From: Cellulophaga sp. BC115SP | GTDB taxonomy: Bacteria; Bacteroidota; Bacteroidia; Cytophagales; Spirosomataceae | Direction of reading: 5' to 3' | DNA length: 64,000 nucleotides | Assembly (NCBI RefSeq): GCF_009905545.1 | Contig: NZ_JAAALB010000014.1 | Span: 86,118-150,117 of the forward strand | Translations under genes and position numbers: made by a program | The notes under the pieces: generated by a model | The model's database searches: none | Told to the model about the DNA's origin: nothing | Seen by the model: the letters and a program-made list of their open reading frames with translations, nothing else | Shown: piece by piece, positions 9,039 to 17,518 of the stretch | Layout of the letters: the number at the start of each line of letters is the position of its first letter | Numbering within the stretch: position 1 is the stretch's first letter

Positions 9039-10784
9039 ATGTTTGATTTTCAAATCAAAGAAAACAACACCGTATTCGACGTGGTGATTGTTGGTTCGGG
9101 TGCTGGTGGTGGTATGGCTGCACATGAGCTTACCAAAGCTGGAGCAAAAGTCTGCGTTTTGGAAGCAGGTCAGCCCTTCGACCCTGCCGATCCTAAAAAC
9201 ATTACTCAACTCAAATGGCCGTACGAATCTCCGCGCCGTGGTGCAGGTACAACTCGTCCTTTTGGTGATTTTGATGCTGCTTATGGTGGCTGGGAAATCG
9301 AAGGAGAGCCCTATACGCGTGCCGCAGGAACGAAGTTTGACTGGTTCCGTTCAAGAATGGTGGGTGGTCGTACCAACCACTGGGGACGTATCTCTCTTCG
9401 TTTTGGACCTGATGACTTCCGCAGAAAAAGTATCGACGGATTGGGCGACGACTGGCCTATTGGTTATGACGATGTGAAACCCTATTATGACCGTTTGGAT
9501 AAAATGGTGGGTATCTTCGGGACAGTTGAAGGCTTAAGAAACGAACCAGATGGTATTTTCTTGCCTCCTCCAAAACAACGTTTACATGAGTTGATGTTAC
9601 AAAAAAGTAACAAACGCTTGGGTATTCCAACCATTCCGTCACGTCTTTCGATTTTGACAAAACCTATCAACAACGACCGTGGACAGTGTTTTTACTGTAA
9701 CCAATGTGGACGTTCTTGTCAGGCTTATGCCGATTTCTCAAGTTCATCGGTATTGATTAAGCCAGCGCTCAAAACAGGTAATTTGACCATGATTACCTAC
9801 GCAATGGCTCGTGAGGTATTGACTGACCCAACTACAGGTTTGGCTACTGGTGTATCTTATGTGAGTACGCTTGATATGCAAGAATACACTGTTAGAGGTA
9901 AAATCGTTATTTTGGCAGCTTCAGCGGGTGAAACAGCTCGCTTGTTACTCAACTCAAAATCTGCTCGTTTCCCTCAAGGTTTAGGTAACTCAAGTGGTAT
10001 TGTAGGACGCTACATCAATGACTCAACAGGTGCTTCTCGTTCGGCGATTATTCCAGCTTTGTTTGACAGAAAACGTTATAACGAAGATGGCGTAGGCGGT
10101 ATGCACGTGTACACTCCTTGGTGGGGCGACAACAAAAAACTGGATTTTGCTCGTGGTTACCACATCGAATACTGGGGCGGTATGGGTATGCCAGCTTATG
10201 GTTTTGGTTGGGGCATCGAAGGCATCAACGGTCGCTTCCCTACTCGTGAGGGTATTACCAAAGCGGCTGGTGGTTATGGTGCATCGTTGAAAGACGATTA
10301 TCGTCGTTTTTATGGTGCTTACGTAGGTATGGCTGGTCGTGGTGAACCTATTCCTTTGGAAAGTAACTACTGTGAAATTGACCCGAATGTGGTTGATAAA
10401 TTTGGTATTCCTGTACTTCGTTTCCACTACAAATGGAGTGAACACGAAATCAATCAAGCCAAACACATGCAAGATACTTTCGAGCAAATCATCCATGAAT
10501 TAGGAGGTATTGCTTTGGGACCAAAACCTGGAGCTGACAGAAACTACGGTTTGGAAGACCCAGGAAAAATCATTCACGAAGTAGGTACTGCTCGTATGGG
10601 TAACGATCCTAACAAGTCGGTATTGAACAAGCACTGTCAAGCACATGATGTGAAAAACCTATTTGTTGCCGATGCTGCTCCATTTGTTTCGCAAGGTGAC
10701 AAAAATGCCACATGGACTATCATGGCACTTTCAATGCGTACTTCGGAATATATTATCAATGAAGTGAAAAAGAAAAATCTATAG
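9039..10784 (+). CDS. GMC-family FAD-dependent dehydrogenase (large subunit)
   Basis: A 581-residue glucose-methanol-choline oxidoreductase that oxidises a sugar or alcohol with FAD. The Rossmann FAD motif VVIVGSGAGGGMAAHEL is at about 15-31, followed by LEAGQPFDP. GGRTNHWGR (~110) is the second GMC motif. A cysteine-rich stretch CFYCNQCGRSCQ (~208-219) resembles the iron-sulphur-type loop of gluconate and glucoside dehydrogenase large subunits. The C-terminus has HEVGTARMG and DAAPFVSQGDKNATWTIMALS, the FAD and active-site region. There is no signal peptide of its own. The next gene encodes a subunit-3 protein with a Tat-type leader, so co-export is likely. No cytochrome c subunit is adjacent. 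The substrate is unknown. Confidence 0.92.
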   Translation: MFDFQIKENNTVFDVVIVGSGAGGGMAAHELTKAGAKVCVLEAGQPFDPADPKNITQLKWPYESPRRGAGTTRPFGDFDAAYGGWEIEGEPYTRAAGTKFDWFRSRMVGGRTNHWGRISLRFGPDDFRRKSIDGLGDDWPIGYDDVKPYYDRLDKMVGIFGTVEGLRNEPDGIFLPPPKQRLHELMLQKSNKRLGIPTIPSRLSILTKPINNDRGQCFYCNQCGRSCQAYADFSSSSVLIKPALKTGNLTMITYAMAREVLTDPTTGLATGVSYVSTLDMQEYTVRGKIVILAASAGETARLLLNSKSARFPQGLGNSSGIVGRYINDSTGASRSAIIPALFDRKRYNEDGVGGMHVYTPWWGDNKKLDFARGYHIEYWGGMGMPAYGFGWGIEGINGRFPTREGITKAAGGYGASLKDDYRRFYGAYVGMAGRGEPIPLESNYCEIDPNVVDKFGIPVLRFHYKWSEHEINQAKHMQDTFEQIIHELGGIALGPKPGADRNYGLEDPGKIIHEVGTARMGNDPNKSVLNKHCQAHDVKNLFVADAAPFVSQGDKNATWTIMALSMRTSEYIINEVKKKNL

Positions 10785-10883
10785 GACATGAGTGGGTAGC
10801 AGTGCTGAATTATGAGTTGCAAATTGGTCACATAAAGCCCTATTTACCAATACTTTACTAATTAATTTTGCATTACTATTTGC
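10785..10883 (+). other. Spacer between GMC subunits
   Basis: No gene is seen. The full 327-base gap between the two dehydrogenase subunit genes is mostly occupied by the dispersed repeat that follows. Confidence 0.4.
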
Positions 10884-11094
10884 TTAGAGCATGTTAAAAT
10901 TTTATAAGTCATTAAAAATAAAAAGTCTGTATTTAATTTTCTGAAATCCTGTTGTTTGAGCCGCAGGCGAGTTTAGGATTTCTTGACTTTCTTTTGTTAC
11001 TTTTCTTGTGTCAAGACAAGAAAAGTAAATAGTGTCGATAGGAAATTTTGTTTTTATAACAAAAGCCAAATAAAATTTTCAAACATACTCTTAT
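10884..11094 (+). repeat. MITE-like dispersed element, copy 1
   Basis: About 205 bases, closely similar to 24825-25029. The ends form imperfect terminal inverted repeats (left AGAGCATGTTAAAATTTTAT; the right end read in reverse is AGAGTATGTTTGAAAATTTTA). Inside are a GAAATCCT/AGGATTTC stem (10943-10950 with 10975-10982) and a perfect 13-bp hairpin TTACTTTTCTTGT / ACAAGAAAAGTAA (10997-11009, 11016-11028; loop GTCAAG). It lies between the GMC gene and its small subunit and provides a spurious reading frame 5' of the latter. Confidence 0.8.
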
Positions 11095-11111
11095 TCAAAC
11101 CTTTTATTCAG

Positions 11112-11774
11112 ATGAAAAGAAGAGATTATCTTAAAAATATTGGTTTTACTTCGTTGGGAATGGCAGTGCTTGGACCAGAAGTAAAAGCCGCAGAGTTGCT
11201 CGAACAGCAAAAGCCTATTAAAAAAGGCGCAAAGGCAGCATCTGCCAAATCGGACGACATCAAAATCCCTGGTGGTCGTACCAAAGATGAGGCTATTCGT
11301 GATGCCAAATTGATGGCTGAGAAGTTTTTCACTGAGCACGAAATGAAAACGATCACCATTTTGGTAGATATTATCATTCCAGCCGATGGCAAGTCGGGCA
11401 GTGCTTCACAAGCTGGCGTACCTGCTTTTATCGAATTTATCGCTAAAGATAGACCAAGCGAGTTTAAGACGCCATTGCGTGGAGGTCTTCGCTGGTTAGA
11501 TTCACAATCAATCAAGCGCTTCAGTAAGGATTTTGTAGGTATTACGCCACAACAACGCATTGAAATTGTAGAAGACATTGCTTATCCTGCTAATGCCAAG
11601 CCACAGTTTTCGCAAGGCGTTTCGTTTTTCTCTCTCATGAGAAACTTAACTGCAACAGGCTTTTTCTCAAGCGAAATGGGTATTAAAGATATTGGCTATG
11701 AAGGCAACCGCCCTAACCAATGGGACGGTGTTCCTGAAAATGTCTTGAAGCAATATGGCTTGAGCTACGAATAA
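11112..11774 (+). CDS. Gluconate 2-dehydrogenase subunit 3-type protein, Tat-exported
   Basis: A 220-residue small subunit partner for a GMC dehydrogenase. ATG 11112 is chosen because it opens with MKRRDYLKNIGFTSLGMAV, an RR-type Tat leader; the frame upstream belongs to the repeat. The body has HEMKTITILVDIIIPADGKSG (~77-97), the family hallmark, then GGLRWLD and GITPQQRIEIVEDIAYP. The protein probably carries the leaderless GMC subunit through the Tat pathway and anchors the complex in the periplasm, as known for this family. The genes are separated by 327 bases because the MITE-like element has inserted between them, so co-transcription through the element must be assumed. Confidence 0.88.
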   Translation: MKRRDYLKNIGFTSLGMAVLGPEVKAAELLEQQKPIKKGAKAASAKSDDIKIPGGRTKDEAIRDAKLMAEKFFTEHEMKTITILVDIIIPADGKSGSASQAGVPAFIEFIAKDRPSEFKTPLRGGLRWLDSQSIKRFSKDFVGITPQQRIEIVEDIAYPANAKPQFSQGVSFFSLMRNLTATGFFSSEMGIKDIGYEGNRPNQWDGVPENVLKQYGLSYE

Positions 11775-11786
11775 ATTGTAATTTTG

Positions 11787-11827
11787 AAAAGGGTTTTAAC
11801 AAGTGTTGTTAAAACCCTTTTTTATTT
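11787..11827 (+). terminator. Rho-independent terminator after the dehydrogenase subunit 3 gene
   Basis: AAAAGGGTTTTAACA (11787-11801) pairs perfectly with 11807-11821, followed by a T-rich stretch. Confidence 0.9.
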
Positions 11828-12039
11828 ATTGTAATTATTTTTGGCAAATAGTTTTTTCGGAAGAAATATTGAAAAACATCACTTAGTGGTGTAAATTGCA
11901 ATAGAGTTTTGAGCAAAACTTCTGAAAAAACAGATACGAAGTTTGAAAAATGAGATTTTACCGCCGACAAATCACATTTTTTTAGAATTCTCTCCTCCAC
12001 TGAATAACATTATATAAAACATCCTTAATTTCTAGAGTT

Positions 12040-13272
12040 GTGACGCAGATTACGAAGCAGTTTTTTTACTTTACCTTATTAATCGTTTTGGGCATTGTTG
12101 CCTGTTCCCATCAGCCAAACCAGTGGGGTGATACCACCACAAACAGTACATCAGCACGCAATGACAGTATCGCCAAGCTTTTTGATGCTACCACAGCCTC
12201 TCGTAAAGCAGCTAAGTTGGATACTTTTTTCAGAAATCTTCAAAAAACTGCCAAATTCAATGGTGTAGTACTGGTTTCACAATATGGAAAAATTATCTAC
12301 AAAGGAGCTTTTGGCTACAAAAGTTTTGCTAAAAAAGATACAAATACTACCGAAACGTTGTTTCAATTAGCCTCTGTTTCGAAGCAATTTACGTCGGTTG
12401 CTATTATGCAATTGCACGAGAAAGGTTTGATTAATTACAACGACCCCGTTTACAAATACATTCCGAGCTTTCCTTATGACCCAAGCATTACGATTCGTAG
12501 CTTGCTGACTCACTGCTCGGGCATTCCCAACTATGCGTATGCGCTCGACAAGGTTATCAATAAAAAAGAGCCTATGTCAAACGAGCAAATCGTAAACTTA
12601 TTTGCCAAGCATAAGCCAGGGATTAATTATTTGCCTAATGCTCGCTTTAACTACAATAACTCCAACTATGTTTTGTTGGCCTATATCGTAGAAAAATTAA
12701 CAAATATGTCTTTTAGAGAATATGCCCAAAAGCATCTTTTTGCACCTGCGGGTATGTCCAAAACCTTTATCTATGACCCTAGTAAGTCTGAGATGGTGGC
12801 CAATGCAGCCTTAGGATATACGCCAAGAAGAGGTGGTTACTGGCAAATTCCTTTCGATCATTTGGATGGCGCTGTGGGAGACAAAGGAATTTACTCGACG
12901 GTAGAAGATATGTTTAAGTGGGATATGGCATTGAATAGCGAAAAATTAGTCAAGCAAAGTACTTTACAAGAAGCTTTTGTTCCAGCGCATCATTTCAAAA
13001 ATTTAATTAATAAAAACTATGGCTACGGCTGGCGTTTACAATTGATGGACGATGGTTCTTGGTTGACTTTTCATACAGGTTGGTGGCATGGTTTCAAGAA
13101 CTATTATCTCCACAATCCAAAGGATAATTCCTCTATTATCATTCTTCAAAACGTAGCCAATCATGCTTTGGCACGTGTAAAAGTTGCGCAATCTATCTTA
13201 TATCCTGATAAGGCTTGGTACTTTATGAAAGGTGAAGCATTCCCAGAAGAAGTTGAAGGCGGACATGAATAG
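12040..13272 (+). CDS. Serine hydrolase, beta-lactamase/D-Ala-peptidase fold, lipoprotein
   Basis: A 410-residue class C beta-lactamase-fold serine hydrolase (PF00144 type). It starts at GTG 12040, because this is the only start that includes the lipoprotein leader FTLLIVLGIVAC (Cys22), suggesting a membrane lipoprotein. The catalytic SxxK is Ser112-Val-Ser-Lys115 in LASVSKQF. The second motif YNN is within NYNNSNYVLLAY (~205), and HTGWWHGF (~347) replaces the KTG-type third motif. Physiological substrates could be peptidoglycan peptides, D-amino-acid peptides or esters; homology alone does not make it a resistance enzyme. The neighbours give no functional clue. Confidence 0.9.
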   Translation: MTQITKQFFYFTLLIVLGIVACSHQPNQWGDTTTNSTSARNDSIAKLFDATTASRKAAKLDTFFRNLQKTAKFNGVVLVSQYGKIIYKGAFGYKSFAKKDTNTTETLFQLASVSKQFTSVAIMQLHEKGLINYNDPVYKYIPSFPYDPSITIRSLLTHCSGIPNYAYALDKVINKKEPMSNEQIVNLFAKHKPGINYLPNARFNYNNSNYVLLAYIVEKLTNMSFREYAQKHLFAPAGMSKTFIYDPSKSEMVANAALGYTPRRGGYWQIPFDHLDGAVGDKGIYSTVEDMFKWDMALNSEKLVKQSTLQEAFVPAHHFKNLINKNYGYGWRLQLMDDGSWLTFHTGWWHGFKNYYLHNPKDNSSIIILQNVANHALARVKVAQSILYPDKAWYFMKGEAFPEEVEGGHE

Positions 13273-13303
13273 TTTTGAGTGATGAATTAATCATCTCGGA
13301 TAT

Positions 13304-13362
13304 CAGATTTGGGATTTCGGAAGTAAAATTTAATTTTTAACACTTCCGAAATCCCAAATCTG
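13304..13362. terminator. Perfect 21-bp inverted repeat between convergent genes
   Basis: 13304-13324 is perfectly complementary to 13342-13362; the loop is 17 AT-rich bases. It contains the GGGATTTCGGAA word of a dispersed family. It lies between two convergent genes and could act as a bidirectional terminator. Confidence 0.7.
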
Positions 13363-13407
13363 CAATAGTTATAAATCCTTCATACAGCCGTTAATCCCAC
13401 ACGTTAC

Positions 13408-15087
13408 TTATTGCTTTTTAACAAACTCGTACGCTTCAACACTTCCTTTTCTTGGCTGAAAAGTAATCGTATATTTTCTACCTTTTCTCAAAACAGGAAT
13501 CGTCAATGTATTTGAATAGCTTGTATAGGTTTTGTTGATATTAATTGAAGCCAATATTTCGTCTCCTTCTTGCAGCCCTGCCTTGGCAGCTTCTGAATTG
13601 GGGTCTAGTCCTTTTACAATTTCTCCTTTTTGAACTTTCAATGGTTTGGCAAAGCCCAAATCAAATAATCCTGTTGTGATTTTCTTTACGGTATATCCTT
13701 CATAAATATCAGGTTCAGGAACAATTAACTTTCCACTTAGCATAGCCTTCCAGTCGTCTACTGCCCACTGTCCAACTGAGGTGGCCAAGAGCTTTTCCCA
13801 TGTATCCTTTGTAACATATTCACCCGCCTGAGCTTGTTGGGTTATTCGGTTGATTAAACCTACAACAGTCGCTTGACTATGCGTACGCTTTAGTTTGGCT
13901 TCAAGATTGGCAAAATACATCGCTCCTCTTGAATATCCGATTGACCACGCATTTCGCCCCGACCACTTTACACTAGGTATATCTTTTTCCGAAACTTCAC
14001 GAATTGCATTGGTATAATAAAGTGCAGCCTCCTCATTAATAAGCTTACCAAATTCTGTGGAAGTGTATAATCCAGCCTCAAGCGGTAATACCATACACAA
14101 ATAATCTGCAATACCCTCGCTATACCAGTCATCTTCCCCTTCTTGTGCATGAAGACTTCCGACGAAAGCATGTACTGTTTCATGAGCTATCAAGGAGTGA
14201 ATATCGGCGGTAGTGGCATCTTCGGTAGGTGGTAAATATAGCGTGTATCCTCCTATTACAGCAACGCCACTGGCGAGTGGACCACCATCGTAAGTTCGGA
14301 TAAAAATTCTGAAAGGACTCTCAGAATTTCCATTCAGACAGTTACGCAAATGCGCATATACTTTTTCGACCCAAACAGCAGCCTGTTTCATTTCGTCTGG
14401 TTTTCGTCCTAACGCATACAAGCTAAAGCCTTTATCTCGACCTTTATCAGGATGGGTAAACATTTTTCCTACAATAAACTGGCAAAACATCAAATCGCCT
14501 AAATCAGTTTTGATCTGGCAATCATTCTCTCCTTTTGAAGTAACAGCGATAAAACCTTTGGGTAAATGCCATTTTAGAGATAAATCAACCGATGTAAGTG
14601 TTTCGGGATATAATAGAAAGCTCGTAAACGCTCCTGCTAACCCTCCTCCTGTAGCTTGTAAATCAATATGGGGTCCTCGACGCTTGGGAATAGATACCGC
14701 CACTGGTATGTGATAATCAATTTTAATAGTTTTTCCTTTTACTGCTCGATTCCCTTTCCAAACTTGAAGGTTTAAATCATTGATACTAGTGTCGGGATAA
14801 GCTCGATAGGTGACAGCTCCTTGGGTATCTGTGACAGAAAGCTGAGTTATAACATCCGTTGTTCTGTCCAAATAAGGGTGTAGCGAATTGAATAATAGTT
14901 TCAAATTATGCTCTTGATTTGTTTCATATTGCACCGAATACTGCACATGCAACCCTACGGCTTTTCCAGCCTTATCAAGGTCTGGACTTAAGTGAATTTC
15001 TTTGATAATAGGGAGATCTTGCGCTTTTATTGCTGAGGTAATTACTAGCCATAAAAGTAAAAATATGGTGCTTTTGCGAAATATCAT
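13408..15087 (-). CDS. M61-like (glycyl aminopeptidase-type) metallopeptidase with PDZ domain
   Basis: A 559-residue exported gluzincin. It has a signal peptide (FLLLWLVITSAIKAQ, ~9-23), a beta-rich N-terminal domain, and a zinc site with His302-Glu303-Thr-Val-His306 (HETVH) and the downstream ligand Glu324 in WYSEGIADYL, 18 residues on. It also has a GRNAWSIGYSRGAMYFANLE helix and a C-terminal PDZ module (~480-559, GLDPNSEAAKAGLQEGDEIL). This order matches M61 peptidases, which are usually ~600 residues. The protein is probably periplasmic. Its gene is convergent with the serine hydrolase gene and is transcribed from the divergent region at 15088-15355. Confidence 0.85.
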   Translation of the reverse strand: MIFRKSTIFLLLWLVITSAIKAQDLPIIKEIHLSPDLDKAGKAVGLHVQYSVQYETNQEHNLKLLFNSLHPYLDRTTDVITQLSVTDTQGAVTYRAYPDTSINDLNLQVWKGNRAVKGKTIKIDYHIPVAVSIPKRRGPHIDLQATGGGLAGAFTSFLLYPETLTSVDLSLKWHLPKGFIAVTSKGENDCQIKTDLGDLMFCQFIVGKMFTHPDKGRDKGFSLYALGRKPDEMKQAAVWVEKVYAHLRNCLNGNSESPFRIFIRTYDGGPLASGVAVIGGYTLYLPPTEDATTADIHSLIAHETVHAFVGSLHAQEGEDDWYSEGIADYLCMVLPLEAGLYTSTEFGKLINEEAALYYTNAIREVSEKDIPSVKWSGRNAWSIGYSRGAMYFANLEAKLKRTHSQATVVGLINRITQQAQAGEYVTKDTWEKLLATSVGQWAVDDWKAMLSGKLIVPEPDIYEGYTVKKITTGLFDLGFAKPLKVQKGEIVKGLDPNSEAAKAGLQEGDEILASININKTYTSYSNTLTIPVLRKGRKYTITFQPRKGSVEAYEFVKKQ

Positions 15088-15355
15088 AAAAAGAGGATTA
15101 AGACGGGGTGTATTGTAATTTAGCAGAAAACCGATAAAGAATCAATGACTATAAGCATTTTGTTGTTTAGAAATACAGAAAGCTTAATCGCTACTTGTAC
15201 ACTATTTGGATTAACTATACGTTTATAGTAAAGTTTAATCACGGATAAAGTGTACAAAACTTTAAAAATTACATATCTTTACAGCCCTAGGCATTCGTGG
15301 CATTCTTTTCGCTACAAATTTCCCAAAGCTTCAATAATCAAATTTTTCCAACATC

Positions 15356-15901
15356 ATGAAGATTAAATCATTACTTCTCGGCTTATTAATGCTGGTAGGA
15401 TTTCAAATCAAAGTGCAAGCGCAATCGGAAGATGAAGGTATCAAAGCCTGCATCAACAATTACCTTGATGGAGTAATGCAAGGTGATACCGCTCGTCTCA
15501 ACCGTGCTTTTCATCCTACAGCTTTGCTTCGTAGTGTAAACACCAACACAGGAGCATTACAAGACCTTTCAGTTCGTAAGTTTGTGGCAACAACTCCAGC
15601 AGGTGGTATTCAAACTAGAGGTGGTTCGACCAAACTAGTTTCTTACTCTTATATTGGTGTTTCGGCTCTTGCTACAGTCGAACTTCGTTTTGGTGATTTC
15701 AAGTATGTGGACTTATTGAGCATGTTGAAGTTTGGTGACAATTGGAAAATTGTAAGCCGTGTGTTCAGCCGTGCCGATTTGGATGCTACTGTAAAAGGTA
15801 CAGGCGCTGCACCAAGTGCTGGTGCTCCTGCTGCGTCTAAACCTCCAGTAGTGAAAAAATCAAGTGCAAATGTAAAACCAAAAGCTGATGATGGTTGGTA
15901 G
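15356..15901 (+). CDS. Exported NTF2-like (lumazine-binding-like) protein
   Basis: A 181-residue protein with a signal peptide (LLLGLLMLVGFQIKVQAQ, cleavage near 22) and an NTF2-fold domain. IKACINNYLDGVMQGDTARLNRAFHPTA (~30-57) and the final strands with WKIVSRVF (~134) match the putative lumazine-binding/nuclear transport factor 2 family common in Bacteroidota. The C-terminus is an Ala/Pro/Lys-rich low-complexity tail (~146-181). The function is unknown; such domains act as small-molecule-binding or assembly modules. It is a single-gene unit, divergent from the M61 gene and followed by a terminator. Confidence 0.75.
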   Translation: MKIKSLLLGLLMLVGFQIKVQAQSEDEGIKACINNYLDGVMQGDTARLNRAFHPTALLRSVNTNTGALQDLSVRKFVATTPAGGIQTRGGSTKLVSYSYIGVSALATVELRFGDFKYVDLLSMLKFGDNWKIVSRVFSRADLDATVKGTGAAPSAGAPAASKPPVVKKSSANVKPKADDGW

Positions 15902-15989
15902 TATTGGGGCTTAAGACTATTGGCTTTGAGCCGACAGCTTTTAACGTTTTAAAATACTTACTTGATCTTCAAGCTCTGAAATAGATGAT

Positions 15990-16024
15990 AAGGTAACTAG
16001 GCATAGCTTAGTTACCTTTTTTAT
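15990..16024 (+). terminator. Rho-independent terminator after the NTF2-like gene
   Basis: AAGGTAACTA (15990-15999) pairs with TAGTTACCTT (16009-16018), followed by a T-run. Confidence 0.8.
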
Positions 16025-16107
16025 TTATTGACAGATTAAAACTATTCAAAAAATAAGTTCAAGTGTGGAACACTGGGACTAGATTACTAAAATCATTTTA
16101 TTCCATT

Positions 16108-16137
16108 CTGAAATTCCCAACTACTTTTGTACCTTTG
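16108..16137 (+). promoter_or_regulatory. Bacteroidota-type promoter for yebC
   Basis: TACCTTTG (16130-16137) matches the -7 consensus TAnnTTTG. The -33 trinucleotide CTG lies 19 bases upstream (consensus TTG). The predicted leader is about 140 bases. Confidence 0.5.
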
Positions 16138-16285
16138 CATTCGCAAAAAATTACCCTTTAGGTCTACTTTATTTTTTGGAATAAAGTATCAGCCTAATTT
16201 CTTGATACATAAATTACTGAACATACGAAAAAGTCTGAAAATTGTATTTTTCTAGACCCACATCAATTTCAAATGACCAAATAAA

Positions 16286-17008
16286 ATGGGAAGAGCCTTT
16301 GAATTCCGTAAAGCCAGAAAGTTTAAAAGATGGGGCCAAATGGCCAAAACTTTTACCAAAATCGGTAAAGATATTACAATCGCTGTAAAATCAGGCGGTC
16401 CAGACCCTACCTCAAACTCTCGTTTGCGTGCAATCATGCAAAATGCTAGAGCGGTAAACATGCCAAAAGTCAATATCGAAAACGCCATCAAACGTGCTAC
16501 TTCGAAAGACCAAGAGGATTACAAAGAGATTGTATATGAAGGATACGGACTACACGGCGTAGCAGTCTTAGTAGAATGTACTACCGATAACACTAACCGT
16601 AGTATTGCCAACGTTCGTAGTTACTTTACCAAATGTGGTGGTAGCGTAGGTACTTCGGGTATGCTTGACTTTATTTTTGACCGTAAGTGTATTTTCAAAA
16701 TTGCTAATAATGGTACAACTGACATTGAAGAGTTAGAGTTAGAACTTATCGACTTTGGTGCAGAAGAACTGTTCTTAGATACAGAAGCTAACCAAATCAA
16801 TATTTATGGTGGCTTTACCGCTTTTGGAGCTATTCAAAAATACTTGGAAGAGCAAGGTTATGAAATTCAAGGTGCGGACTTTGAACGTATTCCTACTGAT
16901 TTCAAAAAACTTACAGAAGAACAATCTGCTGATATTGAAAAGCTTATTGATAAATTAGAAGAAGACGATGATGTTCAGAACGTGTATCACAACATGCTTG
17001 TAGAGTAA
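16286..17008 (+). CDS. yebC: YebC/PmpR-family protein
   Basis: A 240-residue member of the YebC/TACO1 family. Such proteins have been described as DNA-binding regulators and, more recently, as factors that help ribosomes with difficult (for example polyproline) sequences. The start MGRAFEFRKARKFKRWGQMAKTF is a variant of the family MAGHSKWANIKHRK opening. SGGPDPTSNSRLR (~36-48) and the YEGYGLHGVAVLVE segment (~81-94) are family landmarks, as is the acidic C-terminus. There are no obvious operon partners; a perfect terminator follows. Confidence 0.93.
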   Translation: MGRAFEFRKARKFKRWGQMAKTFTKIGKDITIAVKSGGPDPTSNSRLRAIMQNARAVNMPKVNIENAIKRATSKDQEDYKEIVYEGYGLHGVAVLVECTTDNTNRSIANVRSYFTKCGGSVGTSGMLDFIFDRKCIFKIANNGTTDIEELELELIDFGAEELFLDTEANQINIYGGFTAFGAIQKYLEEQGYEIQGADFERIPTDFKKLTEEQSADIEKLIDKLEEDDDVQNVYHNMLVE

Positions 17009-17025
17009 TATCAACAATGGTTTTC

Positions 17026-17068
17026 AAAATAAAAGGGAATAAAGCATGGCTTTATTCCCTTTTATTTT
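17026..17068 (+). terminator. Terminator after yebC, perfect 20-bp stem
   Basis: 17026-17045 is perfectly complementary to 17049-17068 with a 3-base loop. Both ends carry A/T runs, so it can work for yebC and for the small gene on the opposite strand. Confidence 0.9.
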
Positions 17069-17111
17069 GGCTAAGTAATCGTGTATTTTTCTTTACATTT
17101 ATCGCATTCTC

Positions 17112-17300
17112 TCAATCTATCTGATTATTCTTCGAATTATAAGCAACAGCAAATACAAGTCCTTCCAATATAATTCCAACCGTAGCTGTTAGGGTATCTC
17201 CTAACCAAATTAAAATTACGCAAAAAACCACGAACAATGCAATGAGTTCGAATGTTGACAAATCGTTTTCTACTTCTTGTGAATGATGTGAATTTCCCAT
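17112..17300 (-). CDS. Small hypothetical membrane protein
   Basis: About 62 residues starting MGNSHHSQEVENDLSTFE. One or two hydrophobic helices follow (LIALFVVFCVILIWL and TATVGIILEGLVFAVAY), then a short polar tail. I do not recognise the family. A longer frame begins at TTG 17342 and is preceded by GGAGGA about 10 bases upstream, so that start is possible too; Bacteroidota seldom rely on such a site. It is convergent with yebC and divergent from the DUF922-like gene. Coding status is moderately supported by amphipathic composition and a dedicated spacer. Confidence 0.5.
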   Translation of the reverse strand: MGNSHHSQEVENDLSTFELIALFVVFCVILIWLGDTLTATVGIILEGLVFAVAYNSKNNQID

Positions 17301-17518
17301 AGTCTTAGTCAATAGTTTATATTTTTTATTGAATATAGCCAATTTGAATTATTCCTCCTAATTTTTATTTACCTTAATGTAAGTATAAGGAAGTTATCAA
17401 CTAACAGTAAATCTGTTACTAGAATGAACTTATAACCAGAAGGAAATATTCAATATGCACCGTAGTTATATGATTAATTTATGCTTTCCTGTTACTTAAA
17501 AGAAAAAATGATTTTACG

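Noticed and set aside
10023..10496. Minus-strand frame of 157 codons inside the GMC gene
   Set aside because: Antisense to a well-supported enzyme; Thr/Val-rich composition typical of shadow frames.
12040..13272. Antibiotic-resistance beta-lactamase
   Set aside because: It has the SxxK/YxN fold motifs, but many such lipoproteins are peptidases or esterases and no resistance context is present.
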